Part shown: positions 30,621 to 37,863 of the stretch, in pieces
How positions within the stretch are numbered: the first letter of the stretch is position 1
Layout of the letters: each line of letters begins with the position of its first letter
Source of the DNA: CAZVCJ01 sp964625745
GTDB taxonomy: Bacteria; Chloroflexota; Anaerolineae; VGOG01
Length of the DNA stretch: 51,721 nucleotides
NCBI GenBank assembly: GCA_964625745.1
Contig: CAZVCJ010000008.1
Location: 1-51,721 of the forward strand
Reading direction: 5' to 3'
Made by a program: the position numbers and the translations under genes
The notes under the pieces: model-generated
What the model saw: the letters and a program-made list of their open reading frames with translations, nothing else
What the model was told of the DNA's origin: nothing
Databases searched by the model: none

Positions 30621-32477
30621 CTACCGAACATGAACGGCATCAAAGCGGCAAGTATCTCGACAGGCCCCGCACTTGATGCACAACTCGACGTCAATGGTGT
30701 GGGGCTGCTTCTTCTCACCGCTGATGGCTCCCTCAGGACAGGGCCGGACACAGGCCCCACAGCCAGTGCAGGCCTCTGGATCAATGTAGTACTCGATCAG
30801 CGCCCGACACACGCCGGCCGGACACTTTTTGTCAAAGATGTGGGCCTCGTACTCGTCGCGGAAGTAGCGCAGGGTGGATAGCACCGGGTTGGGCGCGGTG
30901 CGACCCAGGGCGCACAGGGCAAAGCCCTGCAGGAACTCCGCCAGCTCCTCCAGCAGGGGGATATCCTCTGGCGTGCCCTCCCCGTCGCAGATGCGGTTCA
31001 ATATCTCCAGGCTGCGCTCGATCCCCTCTCGGCAGGGCACGCACTTGCCGCACGACTCCTCGCGCAGGAAGTTTAGGAAGTACCGGGCCAAGTCCACCAT
31101 GCAGGTGGTCTCGTCCATGACGATCATCCCACCGGAGCCCATCATGGACCCGGCCTTGCTCAGCTCGTCGAAGTCCACGGGCAGGTCCAACAGGCCCTCC
31201 GGCAGGCATCCCCCAGATGGCCCTCCAGTCTGCACGGCCTTGAACTTCTTGCCGTCGGGAATGCCGCCCCCGATGTCGTAGATGATCTCCCGCAGGGTGA
31301 TGCCCATGGGCACTTCTACCAGGCCGGTGGCGTTGATCTTGCCCACCAGAGAGAAAATCTTGGTCCCTTTGCTCCCCTCGGTACCAATGCTGGCGAACCA
31401 TTCCCAACCCCGATTAATGATCAAGGGCGCATTGGCCCAGGTCTCCACGTTGTTCAACACAGTGGGGCTGTCCCACAGCCCTTTCTCCGTGGCGTGTACG
31501 TACTTGGGATGAGGTTCCCCCACGTCCCCTTCCAAGGAACGCATCAGGGCGCTGGACTCTCCGCACACAAAGGCTCCGCCCCCACGACGGATCTCAATAT
31601 CAAAATCGAATCCGGAGCCCAAAATATCCTGACCCAGCAAGCCAACCTCCCGGGCCTGTTCAATGGCAATACCCACGTTGTGCACCGCCAGCGGATACTC
31701 GTGGCGGACGTAAACATAGCCGACATGTGCGCCGACGGCGTAAGCGCCGATGATCATCCCCTCCAGAATGCTGTGGGGATTCCCTTCCAGCAGGCCCCGG
31801 TCCATGTACGCCCCAGGGTCTCCCTCATCGGCATTGCAGATCACATACCTGATGTCCCCAGGGGCCTCACGGCAACTTGCCCACTTGCGGCCCGTTGGGA
31901 ACCCGCCTCCACCACGCCCGCGCAGCCCCGACTTTTTGACGGCTTCGATGACCTCCTCGGGTTCCATGGACGAAAGAGCCTTGGCCAATGCCGAGTAGCC
32001 TCCCAGGGCAATGTAGTCATCAATGTTTGTCGGGTCTATCCACCGGCTGACCTGAAACAGCTCCCGCCGCTGCTTGCGGTAGAAGGGCACCTCATGCTCA
32101 TAAGTCACCCGCTGTCCCGTGGCCGGATCCACGTGCAGCAGCCGCTCGACGGCCCCATTGTTCTGCATCATGTGATCAATGATGTCTGGCACATCGTCCG
32201 CCTTGACCCGCTGGTACAGGACTCCCCCTGGGTCTACGATCACAATGGGCTCGATATCACAGAAACCGTGGCAACCGGTGGCCTTGACCTCTACCTGATC
32301 CTGCAGCCCCCGCTGCTGGAGTTCTTCTTGGAAGGCCTTGACCACCGGCAGCGACCCATAAGCTCGGCAGCAAGTGCCGTCGCTGATGGTGATGCGCTGC
32401 TGGTCTGGCCTGCGGCTTCGCTTGATTCTCTCCCTCAGTTCTTCAAATTCCTCAATACTGCCAATCCGCTTCATCAC
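30621..32477 (-). CDS. nuoF: NuoF/HndC-type NADH-binding subunit
   Basis: The 618-aa protein has an N-terminal thioredoxin-like [2Fe-2S] domain (TCCRAYGS, GCHGFC), the NADH/FMN core (GLRGRGGGGFPTGRKW, CNADEGDPGAYMDR), SLBB, the [4Fe-4S] site SCGKCVPCREG (about 470) and a C-terminal 2x[4Fe-4S] ferredoxin (CTGCGACVRPCP, CIKCGACRDTC). This layout is that of soluble NADH-dependent enzymes (bifurcating hydrogenases, NADH-dependent formate dehydrogenases) and not of respiratory complex I. It would exchange electrons between NADH and the split HdrA. The preceding gene nuoE ends 31 bases upstream. Confidence 0.94.
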   Translation of the reverse strand: MMKRIGSIEEFEELRERIKRSRRPDQQRITISDGTCCRAYGSLPVVKAFQEELQQRGLQDQVEVKATGCHGFCDIEPIVIVDPGGVLYQRVKADDVPDIIDHMMQNNGAVERLLHVDPATGQRVTYEHEVPFYRKQRRELFQVSRWIDPTNIDDYIALGGYSALAKALSSMEPEEVIEAVKKSGLRGRGGGGFPTGRKWASCREAPGDIRYVICNADEGDPGAYMDRGLLEGNPHSILEGMIIGAYAVGAHVGYVYVRHEYPLAVHNVGIAIEQAREVGLLGQDILGSGFDFDIEIRRGGGAFVCGESSALMRSLEGDVGEPHPKYVHATEKGLWDSPTVLNNVETWANAPLIINRGWEWFASIGTEGSKGTKIFSLVGKINATGLVEVPMGITLREIIYDIGGGIPDGKKFKAVQTGGPSGGCLPEGLLDLPVDFDELSKAGSMMGSGGMIVMDETTCMVDLARYFLNFLREESCGKCVPCREGIERSLEILNRICDGEGTPEDIPLLEELAEFLQGFALCALGRTAPNPVLSTLRYFRDEYEAHIFDKKCPAGVCRALIEYYIDPEACTGCGACVRPCPEGAISGEKKQPHTIDVELCIKCGACRDTCRFDAVHVR

Positions 32478-32508
32478 TCAACTCTACCTTAAGCCTGTCA
32501 GCCACCGA

Positions 32509-33000
32509 TCAGGATGCATCCCGGGCCTTCACTCTCTTCAACAAAGCTTCAGCCCTGGCTGAGGTCATCTGACCATGGTACTCCCCATCTATGACCACAA
32601 TGGGGCCCAGAGCACAGGCCCCCAGACAGTTGACCGTCTCCAGGGTAAACTGCAGGTTCTCGTCGGTGTCTCCAGCTCGGATACCCAGATTGCGTTCGAC
32701 AGCCTCCAGAACCCGCACCGCCCCCCGCACATGGCAGGCCGTACCCAGGCACACGTTGATCACGTGCCGCCCTCGGGGCTGCAAGCTGAAGGCTTTGTAG
32801 AAAGTGGCCAGGCTGCACACCTTGGAGAGAGGGATGCCCAAGGCACAGGATACGTAACGCAGGGCATCCTCTGGCAGATAGTTCACCTCGTCCTGGATGT
32901 CCTGCAGGATGGCGATGATGGCTGTCCTGTCGTGATGGTGCCTGTCCAAGACGTTCTCGATCCCTTCGACTAAGCTCAGGGCAAGCACGCCTGTCTCCAT
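32509..33000 (-). CDS. nuoE: NuoE-type [2Fe-2S] thioredoxin-like subunit
   Basis: The 163-aa protein carries the four ligands in VCLGTACHVRG and VNCLGACALGP. It works with NuoF. The first about 13 residues (METGVLALSLVEG) are translation of a dispersed CCTTCGAC...GCTCAGG repeat at 32966-32988, so the ancestral start may be further in. It begins three bases after the stop of the HdrA N-half. Confidence 0.94.
   Translation of the reverse strand: METGVLALSLVEGIENVLDRHHHDRTAIIAILQDIQDEVNYLPEDALRYVSCALGIPLSKVCSLATFYKAFSLQPRGRHVINVCLGTACHVRGAVRVLEAVERNLGIRAGDTDENLQFTLETVNCLGACALGPIVVIDGEYHGQMTSARAEALLKRVKARDAS
32966..32988. repeat. CCTTCGAC...GCTCAGG copy at the nuoE start
   Basis: CCCTTCGACTAAGCTCAGGG is read in frame as part of the NuoE N-terminus. 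Confidence 0.75.
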
Positions 33001-33003
33001 CCC

Positions 33004-33441
33004 CTATTTCCCCCCACTCTTCTCCACGTACGGAATGTAGCGAATGATGCAGTTCTCAGCACAGAGCCCGCAACTGGTGCACTTATCCATGTCCACACTG
33101 CGGGCCTTCTTGCGCACCCGCACGCGAAAACGGCCCGCCTCCCCTTTCACCGCCTCCACCTCCGAGTAGGTCAGGAGCACGATATTGGGGTGCCGGGCCA
33201 CGTCCACCATCTTGGGCGTGAGGATGCACGCTGAACAATCCAAAGTGGGGAAGGTCTTGTCCAGTTGGGCCATGCGCCCGCCGATGCTAGGCTCTCTTTC
33301 CACCAGATACACCTTGAAGCCCGCGTTGGCGATGTCCAGTGCGGTCTGCATGCCCGCTATCCCACCCCCTATCACCAGGGCCGCTGGAGAGTCATTGTCC
33401 CGCTTCACCTCGATCGCAACATCCTGCTCGTTTTCATACAT
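33004..33441 (-). CDS. N-terminal half of a split HdrA (HdrA-3N)
   Basis: The 145-aa protein has the FAD motif ALVIGGGIAGMQTALDIA, SIGGRMAQLDKTFPTLDC with the SACI part of the DCxxC pair, and one ferredoxin motif CTSCGLCAENC; it then stops. In full-length HdrA the chain goes on with a second cluster and the rest of the flavin domain, and exactly that remainder begins inside the protein at 29085-30611. The two halves are separated by nuoE and nuoF in one operon, so the HdrA must be assembled from two chains. This is the first gene of the minus-strand Hdr/Etf cluster. Confidence 0.9.
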   Translation of the reverse strand: MYENEQDVAIEVKRDNDSPAALVIGGGIAGMQTALDIANAGFKVYLVEREPSIGGRMAQLDKTFPTLDCSACILTPKMVDVARHPNIVLLTYSEVEAVKGEAGRFRVRVRKKARSVDMDKCTSCGLCAENCIIRYIPYVEKSGGK

Positions 33442-33586
33442 GAGTTTCTACCGCCAAGGTTTCATCACTCCAGGGAGCTAACAGGCCAGCATCAGAACAC
33501 GTAAAGCCCTTCTCAAAGAATCGCCCTCTCGCTTGCCCAAGGGCGACCAAATCCCGGAAGGGCTCCCAACGGACTGAATCTGCCAT
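33434..33586 (-). pseudogene. Possible Hsp20 N-terminal remnant leading into the split hdrA gene
   Basis: This 50-aa frame starts MADSVRWEPFRDLVALGQAR, like the N-terminus of small heat-shock proteins (RW-x-PF-R-D-L), and ends overlapping the hdrA-3N start by eight bases. The alpha-crystallin domain is missing. It may be a remnant or a short leader peptide that couples translation. The call rests on a short match. Confidence 0.35.
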
Positions 33587-33689
33587 TACTATACCATTCA
33601 CCCCTTTGTGTAGATTCTGGCAATTGCACAGTTCAGTTGTGTTAGAACAACGCTCTGGCCAAGCCAATGTCCCTTAACACCGAGCGATA

Positions 33690-33718
33690 ATTATACTACC
33701 AGATTCTCTAATAGGCAA
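33690..33718 (-). promoter_or_regulatory. Promoter of the Hdr/Etf cluster
   Basis: On the minus strand TTGCCT (33718-33713), 17 bases, TATAAT (33695-33690). Transcription from about 33683 gives a leader of about 240 bases before hdrA-3N. It is the only strong promoter upstream of this gene block. Confidence 0.7.
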
Positions 33719-33836
33719 ACCTACGTGTCACGCCTCACGATTATACCCCATTTTCGGAAACAGGCAAATCGGCAGGGGGCGAGCGTATCGAGTTTGGGAC
33801 ATGCCAAAACTGCCCTCCAAGGGCATTATGGGCAAA

Positions 33837-33894
33837 CGTAGTAGCGACTTCAGTCGCTTTTGCGGCGGGAACGATGACTGAAGTCGTCACTACG
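33837..33894. repeat. CGTAGT...GACTTCAGTC inverted repeat
   Basis: CGTAGTAGCGACTTCAGTC (33837-33855) faces GACTGAAGTCGTCACTACG (33876-33894); 17 of 19 positions pair. It is a dispersed type of palindromic repeat of unknown function. Confidence 0.85.
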
Positions 33895-34015
33895 CGTCCC
33901 CAATGCGATACGCTCACGCAGGGGGGCGGGTTTTCGAAGCAGAAGTCCCGTGTAGAATGGACAGCGGGAGCACGGCACGGGGCGACAGTGAGGCTGTTGG
34001 GGACATAGTCCCAAG

Positions 34016-34044
34016 TTGACCAAAAGGTATCTCTGTGGTAAAAT
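34016..34044 (+). promoter_or_regulatory. Promoter of the RNase Z gene
   Basis: TTGACC (34016-34021), 17 bases, TAAAAT (34039-34044), about 70 bases before the start codon. Confidence 0.65.
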
Positions 34045-34114
34045 CGCGAAGACGTATAGCGTGTTCCATGTTCCGCTACGCAATACGCACTACGGTTCAC
34101 AAAGGACTCACCTA

Positions 34115-35038
34115 ATGTTCGAACTAATCTTTCTTGGCACTTCTGCTTCCGCTCCTTCCATCAGGCGGAATCTCTCGGCCACTATGATCCTGCACAAGGA
34201 GTACCGTTTCCTGGTGGATTGCGGCGAGGGGACACAACGACAACTGCTCAGGAGCGGCCTGGGCTTCAAGCGACTGGACAAGATCCTCCTCACTCACGGC
34301 CACCTGGATCACATCCTGGGCCTGGGAGGTCTGGTGTCCACCTTCAGTCGTTGGGAGACCATCTCGAAGTTTGAGATCTACGGGGGAAGCTGGGCACTGG
34401 AACGAGTCAGTGACCTCATCTTCGGGGTAGTGTTTCGCGGCGTGAAGCCGCCTCTCCAGATTGATCTGATACCAACAGAGCCGGGGGTCTTGATAGAGGA
34501 CGATACCTTTGAGCTCTCGGCCTTCGCGGTCACCCATCGCGGGCCAGGCTGTCTCGGCTACACGTTTAGGGAGAAGGAGAAGCGGCCCTTCCTGGTTGAG
34601 AAGGCCGAAGCTCTGGGAGTGCCAGCCGGGCCAGAGCGAGGTCGTTTAGTGCGGGGGGAAGCCGTGGCTTTACCTGACGGCACAGTGGTGCATCCCGATC
34701 AGGTGCTAGGCCCTCCCGTCCCTGGAGCTAAGCTGGTCTTCGTGGGCGATGCGGCCCACACCCACAACTTGATAGAGGCGGCCAGCAACGCTGACGCCCT
34801 GGTCATTGAGGCCACCTACCTATCACAGGAGGAGAAGCTGGCCAGGGAATACGGCCACCTTACGGCTGCCGCAGCGGCGACCCTGGCCCGCGAGGCGGGA
34901 GTGAGGCAACTGTACCTGACCCATATCTCCCGCCGCTATACCGCGGAGGCAGTCCTCGCCGAGGCCAGAGTCATCTTTCCCCAGGTCGTGGTGGCCAGAG
35001 ACCTCGACCACTTCCGAATCATCAAAGAGAAAGAGTAG
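34115..35038 (+). CDS. rnz: Ribonuclease Z
   Basis: The 307-aa protein starts MFELIFLGTSASAPS as in RNase Z and has the metallo-beta-lactamase motif THGHLDHILGLGGL (His and Asp ligands), DCGEGTQRQLLRSGL, FVGDAAHTHNLIEAA and a late His in LTHISRRY. RNase Z cuts the 3' trailer of tRNA precursors. ATG 34115 is preceded by AAAGGA. The next gene is convergent and ends seven bases after it. Confidence 0.93.
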   Translation: MFELIFLGTSASAPSIRRNLSATMILHKEYRFLVDCGEGTQRQLLRSGLGFKRLDKILLTHGHLDHILGLGGLVSTFSRWETISKFEIYGGSWALERVSDLIFGVVFRGVKPPLQIDLIPTEPGVLIEDDTFELSAFAVTHRGPGCLGYTFREKEKRPFLVEKAEALGVPAGPERGRLVRGEAVALPDGTVVHPDQVLGPPVPGAKLVFVGDAAHTHNLIEAASNADALVIEATYLSQEEKLAREYGHLTAAAAATLAREAGVRQLYLTHISRRYTAEAVLAEARVIFPQVVVARDLDHFRIIKEKE

Positions 35039-35045
35039 TTTCGTC

Positions 35046-35504
35046 TCACAAGAAGGCGACGATTTCCTCCAGATGCCTTTTGTCCACTTCGTCGAAGGCA
35101 TCATATTCCGCACTGTCCACGTCCAGAACGGCTATCAGATCACCCTGGTCATCGAAGACGGGCACCACGATCTCCGATTTGGAGTTGGAGTCGCAGGCGA
35201 TGTGGCCTGGAAACTGGTGGACGTCTGGCACGATGATGGTCTCCTCCCTGCGAGCAGCAGCCCCGCACACTCCTCGGTCGAAGCTGATGTGCAGACAACC
35301 CGGCGTCCCTTGATAAGGCCCGATGAGCAATTTTCCCGGTGCCACCACTCGATAGAACCCCGTCCAGAAGAAGTAGTTAAAGCTGTGATGCAAGAGACAG
35401 GCGATGGTGGCCATCGAAGCAATCAGGTCCATCTCTCCCTCCAAAGTCGCCCTGATCTCTTTCGTCACTCGCTGATAGATTTCTTCTTTCTGCTCTCTCT
35501 CCAT
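35046..35504 (-). CDS. msrC: Free methionine-(R)-sulfoxide reductase (GAF domain)
   Basis: This 152-aa GAF-domain protein has the fRMsr signature: FFWTGFYRVV, LIGPYQGTPGC, GVCGAAARREETIIVPDVHQ and the active-site Cys in HIACDSNSKSEIVVPV. It reduces free methionine-R-sulfoxide. ATG 35504 follows GGGGGA. It is preceded on the same strand by the peptidase gene (35532-36791). Confidence 0.9.
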   Translation of the reverse strand: MEREQKEEIYQRVTKEIRATLEGEMDLIASMATIACLLHHSFNYFFWTGFYRVVAPGKLLIGPYQGTPGCLHISFDRGVCGAAARREETIIVPDVHQFPGHIACDSNSKSEIVVPVFDDQGDLIAVLDVDSAEYDAFDEVDKRHLEEIVAFL

Positions 35505-35531
35505 TGAATATCCCCCTGGAGCCGCACCCAC

Positions 35532-36791
35532 TCAGCCCTCCGACAAAATCCCCCGAGTTCCTCCGAGTTCCCCTGATTTCCTCTGAGATTTGAACGACAA
35601 AGACAGCACCGCCAGGGCCAGCCCCGGCAACGCGCCCCAGCAGATACCTCCTGCCGGCTCCGTCGTCTCTGGAGCCTCTGGCGTAGCCCTCTCCCCCATC
35701 TCTACTCTCGCCGGCGCGCCAATGCTCTCGCGCCATTGGGCGTCCAGCTCGTCCTGATCGAAGCCGTAGACTTTCATCAGGGCGTCGTCGGTCAGAGATC
35801 CCTCCTTGAAGACTTTCAACAATCCGCTCATCTTCTCCCTGCCGTAGGTTTGGAGCAGGAAGTCTACCACACTATAGACCTCTCCGTAAAATAGGTTGAT
35901 CTCGTCTGGGTTGCCGGTGGGCGCCGTAAGGGAGCGGACGGAGAGGAGCCTGTTCTGGCGGATGCCCGCCTCCAGGGCCTGGGCGTTGCCACTCCGCAGT
36001 TTACCCTCGTTGTACATGGCCAGCCCTTCGTCGAGCCAGGCGGGTATGTCGGCATAGGGGTTCTCAGTAGCCAGACCGACCACAACATGGGTCAGCTCAT
36101 GGGCGATGGTAACGTCCACATCCTGGTGGGTGCCGAGCAGGAGCACGGTGTCCGGAGCCACTACTACACCCAGGGTGATTATCTGTTCTTCGAAGACCGC
36201 GCCCTGCGAGGTGAGGGCCCCTTGCATGTCGGCCTTGCTCTGATAGACGACGATCTTGACGGGCTTCTCCAACTCCACCCCCACATTCTCTTCCAGGCGG
36301 GCCAGGGATTCCACCGCGCTGCTCAGAAGCCCTTGCCCAAAGGTCTGGTCAGCGTCGTACCAGTACAGGACAACCTTCCCCTCGGTCAGGCTCTGCCAGG
36401 TGAAACGATCGTCCACGTAGATGAAAGTGATGAACTCGGTCTCCAGAGCGTTGCCGGCCGCGTCTTTTATCCGCCACGAGTACTCGATGTCGGAGCCAGG
36501 GGGGATTTCCCCCCGCTGCAATCGCCAGACGTATTCGGCCTCCACCCGCCTGGCGGGGCTGAATTCGGGATGGGCCGAGTTGGTGATGGGCGCACTGCCG
36601 ATCCTGTAGATCAGAGTGATCTCGTTGATCTCGCTGCTGCTCTCGGCCATCAGACGAAACACGATTTGCTCGGAGAAGCTATACTCATGGGTGTCGGCGG
36701 TGACAATGATCCCCTCTTGGGCCAGGACGACAGAGGCCAGCATTGCCAGCAGAACCAATCCCAACACGAGCAAGGTGAACTTTTTTCTCAT
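35532..36791 (-). CDS. Secreted or surface-anchored MA-family (gluzincin) peptidase
   Basis: The 419-aa protein has a signal peptide (KKFTLLVLGLVLLAMLASVVLAQ), a beta-rich N-terminal domain (residues about 27-125) and a zinc peptidase domain with AHELTHVVVG (HExxH, about residue 232) and DIPAWLDEGLAMY, whose Glu is the third ligand. A TM-like segment (GALPGLALAVLSLSF) with a basic tail follows a Thr/Glu/Pro linker, so it is probably membrane- or wall-anchored. The last residues (KSGELGGTRGILSEG) derive from degenerate GAGTTCCTCC-type DNA at 35545-35590. Confidence 0.82.
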   Translation of the reverse strand: MRKKFTLLVLGLVLLAMLASVVLAQEGIIVTADTHEYSFSEQIVFRLMAESSSEINEITLIYRIGSAPITNSAHPEFSPARRVEAEYVWRLQRGEIPPGSDIEYSWRIKDAAGNALETEFITFIYVDDRFTWQSLTEGKVVLYWYDADQTFGQGLLSSAVESLARLEENVGVELEKPVKIVVYQSKADMQGALTSQGAVFEEQIITLGVVVAPDTVLLLGTHQDVDVTIAHELTHVVVGLATENPYADIPAWLDEGLAMYNEGKLRSGNAQALEAGIRQNRLLSVRSLTAPTGNPDEINLFYGEVYSVVDFLLQTYGREKMSGLLKVFKEGSLTDDALMKVYGFDQDELDAQWRESIGAPARVEMGERATPEAPETTEPAGGICWGALPGLALAVLSLSFKSQRKSGELGGTRGILSEG

Positions 36792-36920
36792 TCCCTTTCC
36801 CCCTCATTCCGTCACGCACCACGCAATACGCAACACACTTCACGTCCCAACCGGGTCACCAAAAGCGACTTACTCATCGGCATTCTGGCTTCATGCCAAT
36901 TATATCACTCTCCTTCAGGT

Positions 36921-36949
36921 TTGCCAATTTGGGTAAAAGCAGTTATAAT
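36921..36949 (+). promoter_or_regulatory. Promoter of the zinc-ribbon protein gene
   Basis: TTGCCA (36921-36926), 17 bases, TATAAT (36944-36949), about 40 bases before the ATG. Confidence 0.75.
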
Positions 36950-36991
36950 CTCCCAGTGCACCTTTTTGGTTGCAGGAAGGAGATTTGTGGC

Positions 36992-37294
36992 ATGACTATT
37001 CCGAAGTCCAGTGTCCAGGAGCTAGCCATCAAGGCCCACGAGATGGGAGCCAGTGTGCTGCGCGGCTCCCTGCAGCGTCTAGATGAAGGCAGGGGATGGG
37101 CTGTAGGAGACGTGCACCTGCGTGACTGGCTGGCCAGATATGACGGCCAAGACCTGATTCTGATCGCGGCTGTTATCGGGGAAAAGCAGGAACTGCCCGC
37201 CAAGACTTGCAGAACGTGCGGGCGGGAGTACAGTGGCAGCCAGTGCCCCTACTGCCGAGAGGCCAGGGAAAGGTTGAGAGGCAGGCGGGCGTAG
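36992..37294 (+). CDS. Small unknown protein with C-terminal zinc ribbon
   Basis: The 100-aa protein has an N-terminal helical part (SSVQELAIKAHEMGASVLRG), a strand-rich middle (RDWLARYDGQDLILIAAVIG) and a zinc ribbon CRTCGREYSGSQCPYC near residue 78-95. AAGGAGA precedes the ATG at 36992. Function unknown; it has its own strong promoter. Confidence 0.75.
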   Translation: MTIPKSSVQELAIKAHEMGASVLRGSLQRLDEGRGWAVGDVHLRDWLARYDGQDLILIAAVIGEKQELPAKTCRTCGREYSGSQCPYCREARERLRGRRA

Positions 37295-37490
37295 AGCACC
37301 AAAACAAAGTGCCTCCATTCAAACGAGGGAAAAACCCTGGTTTCTCTCGAGATCTCTCGGAAAGTCTTTGAAAACGCTGCCCGCCCCCGTCCCCGGGGGC
37401 GTCGCCGGCGAAGTGGAGCTGCAAAAGCCACCCCGGGGACGGGGCCCTGAGCACTTGCCGAGAAAGCTCTCCTGAAGAATGGAGGTCATT
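37295..37490. repeat. REP fragment and perfect 14-base inverted repeat
   Basis: AAAAACCCTGGTTTCTC (37330-37346) is a partial copy of the RAYT-linked palindrome. CCCCGTCCCCGGGG (37385-37398) pairs perfectly with CCCCGGGGACGGGG (37431-37444) over a 32-base loop, a very stable hairpin that may end the transcript of the zinc-ribbon gene or shape the leader of the next. Confidence 0.8.
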
Positions 37491-37766
37491 ATGATGATCG
37501 CTGCCCTGGCAGGGACCCAGACCTTTGGCGTCCTGGGGGCTATCGTGGGCAGCGCCATCGGCGACGCCGTGACCGACGGGATCGCTGGCTTCTTCGAGGG
37601 AATCATCGCCGAATGGCTGAGGGAGAGAGGCATCGAAGAGGCCCGTACCGAACTGGGCTCAGCTCTGGGCAAGATGAGCGGCTGCCTGCTGGGCAGCGGG
37701 TTGATACTGACGATTGCGCTCTTCCTGGGAACGCAGGCCAACCTGGTCCTCGAAGTGCCAGGGTAG
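37491..37766 (+). CDS. Small unknown membrane-associated protein
   Basis: The 91-aa protein is Gly/Ala-rich with two hydrophobic stretches (TFGVLGAIVGSAIGDAVTDG and LGSGLILTIALFLG) around a charged helix (EWLRERGIEEARTELG). GGAGG at 37482-37486 supports a start at 37491 or 37494 over 37479. The N-terminal glycine-zipper-like pattern suggests membrane insertion. No family recognised. Confidence 0.65.
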   Translation: MMIAALAGTQTFGVLGAIVGSAIGDAVTDGIAGFFEGIIAEWLRERGIEEARTELGSALGKMSGCLLGSGLILTIALFLGTQANLVLEVPG

Positions 37767-37863
37767 AGCGGGTCAGCGCCTGGGAGACCGCCTGCTACCT
37801 GGTGGAGAGACCCTATGGGAGATGATGAGATGAAAACGGTTGCTTGTTGAAGGGAGGTGGGTG

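Larger units (their letters stand above)
33587..34114. other. Intergenic stretch between the Hdr cluster and RNase Z
   Basis: These 528 bases hold the promoter of the Hdr cluster (33690-33718), a near-perfect inverted repeat (33837-33894), the RNase Z promoter (34016-34044) and TACGCAATACGCACTACG-type degenerate repeats (34070-34100). No convincing gene was seen. Confidence 0.6.

Noticed and set aside
29115..30881. 588-aa plus-strand frame
   Set aside because: Shadow of the NuoG-HdrA and NuoF genes; no start site and no protein motifs.
30621..33000. Part of respiratory complex I
   Set aside because: NuoF has the N-terminal thioredoxin-like and C-terminal ferredoxin domains of soluble NADH enzymes, no membrane Nuo subunits are present and the neighbours are Hdr genes.
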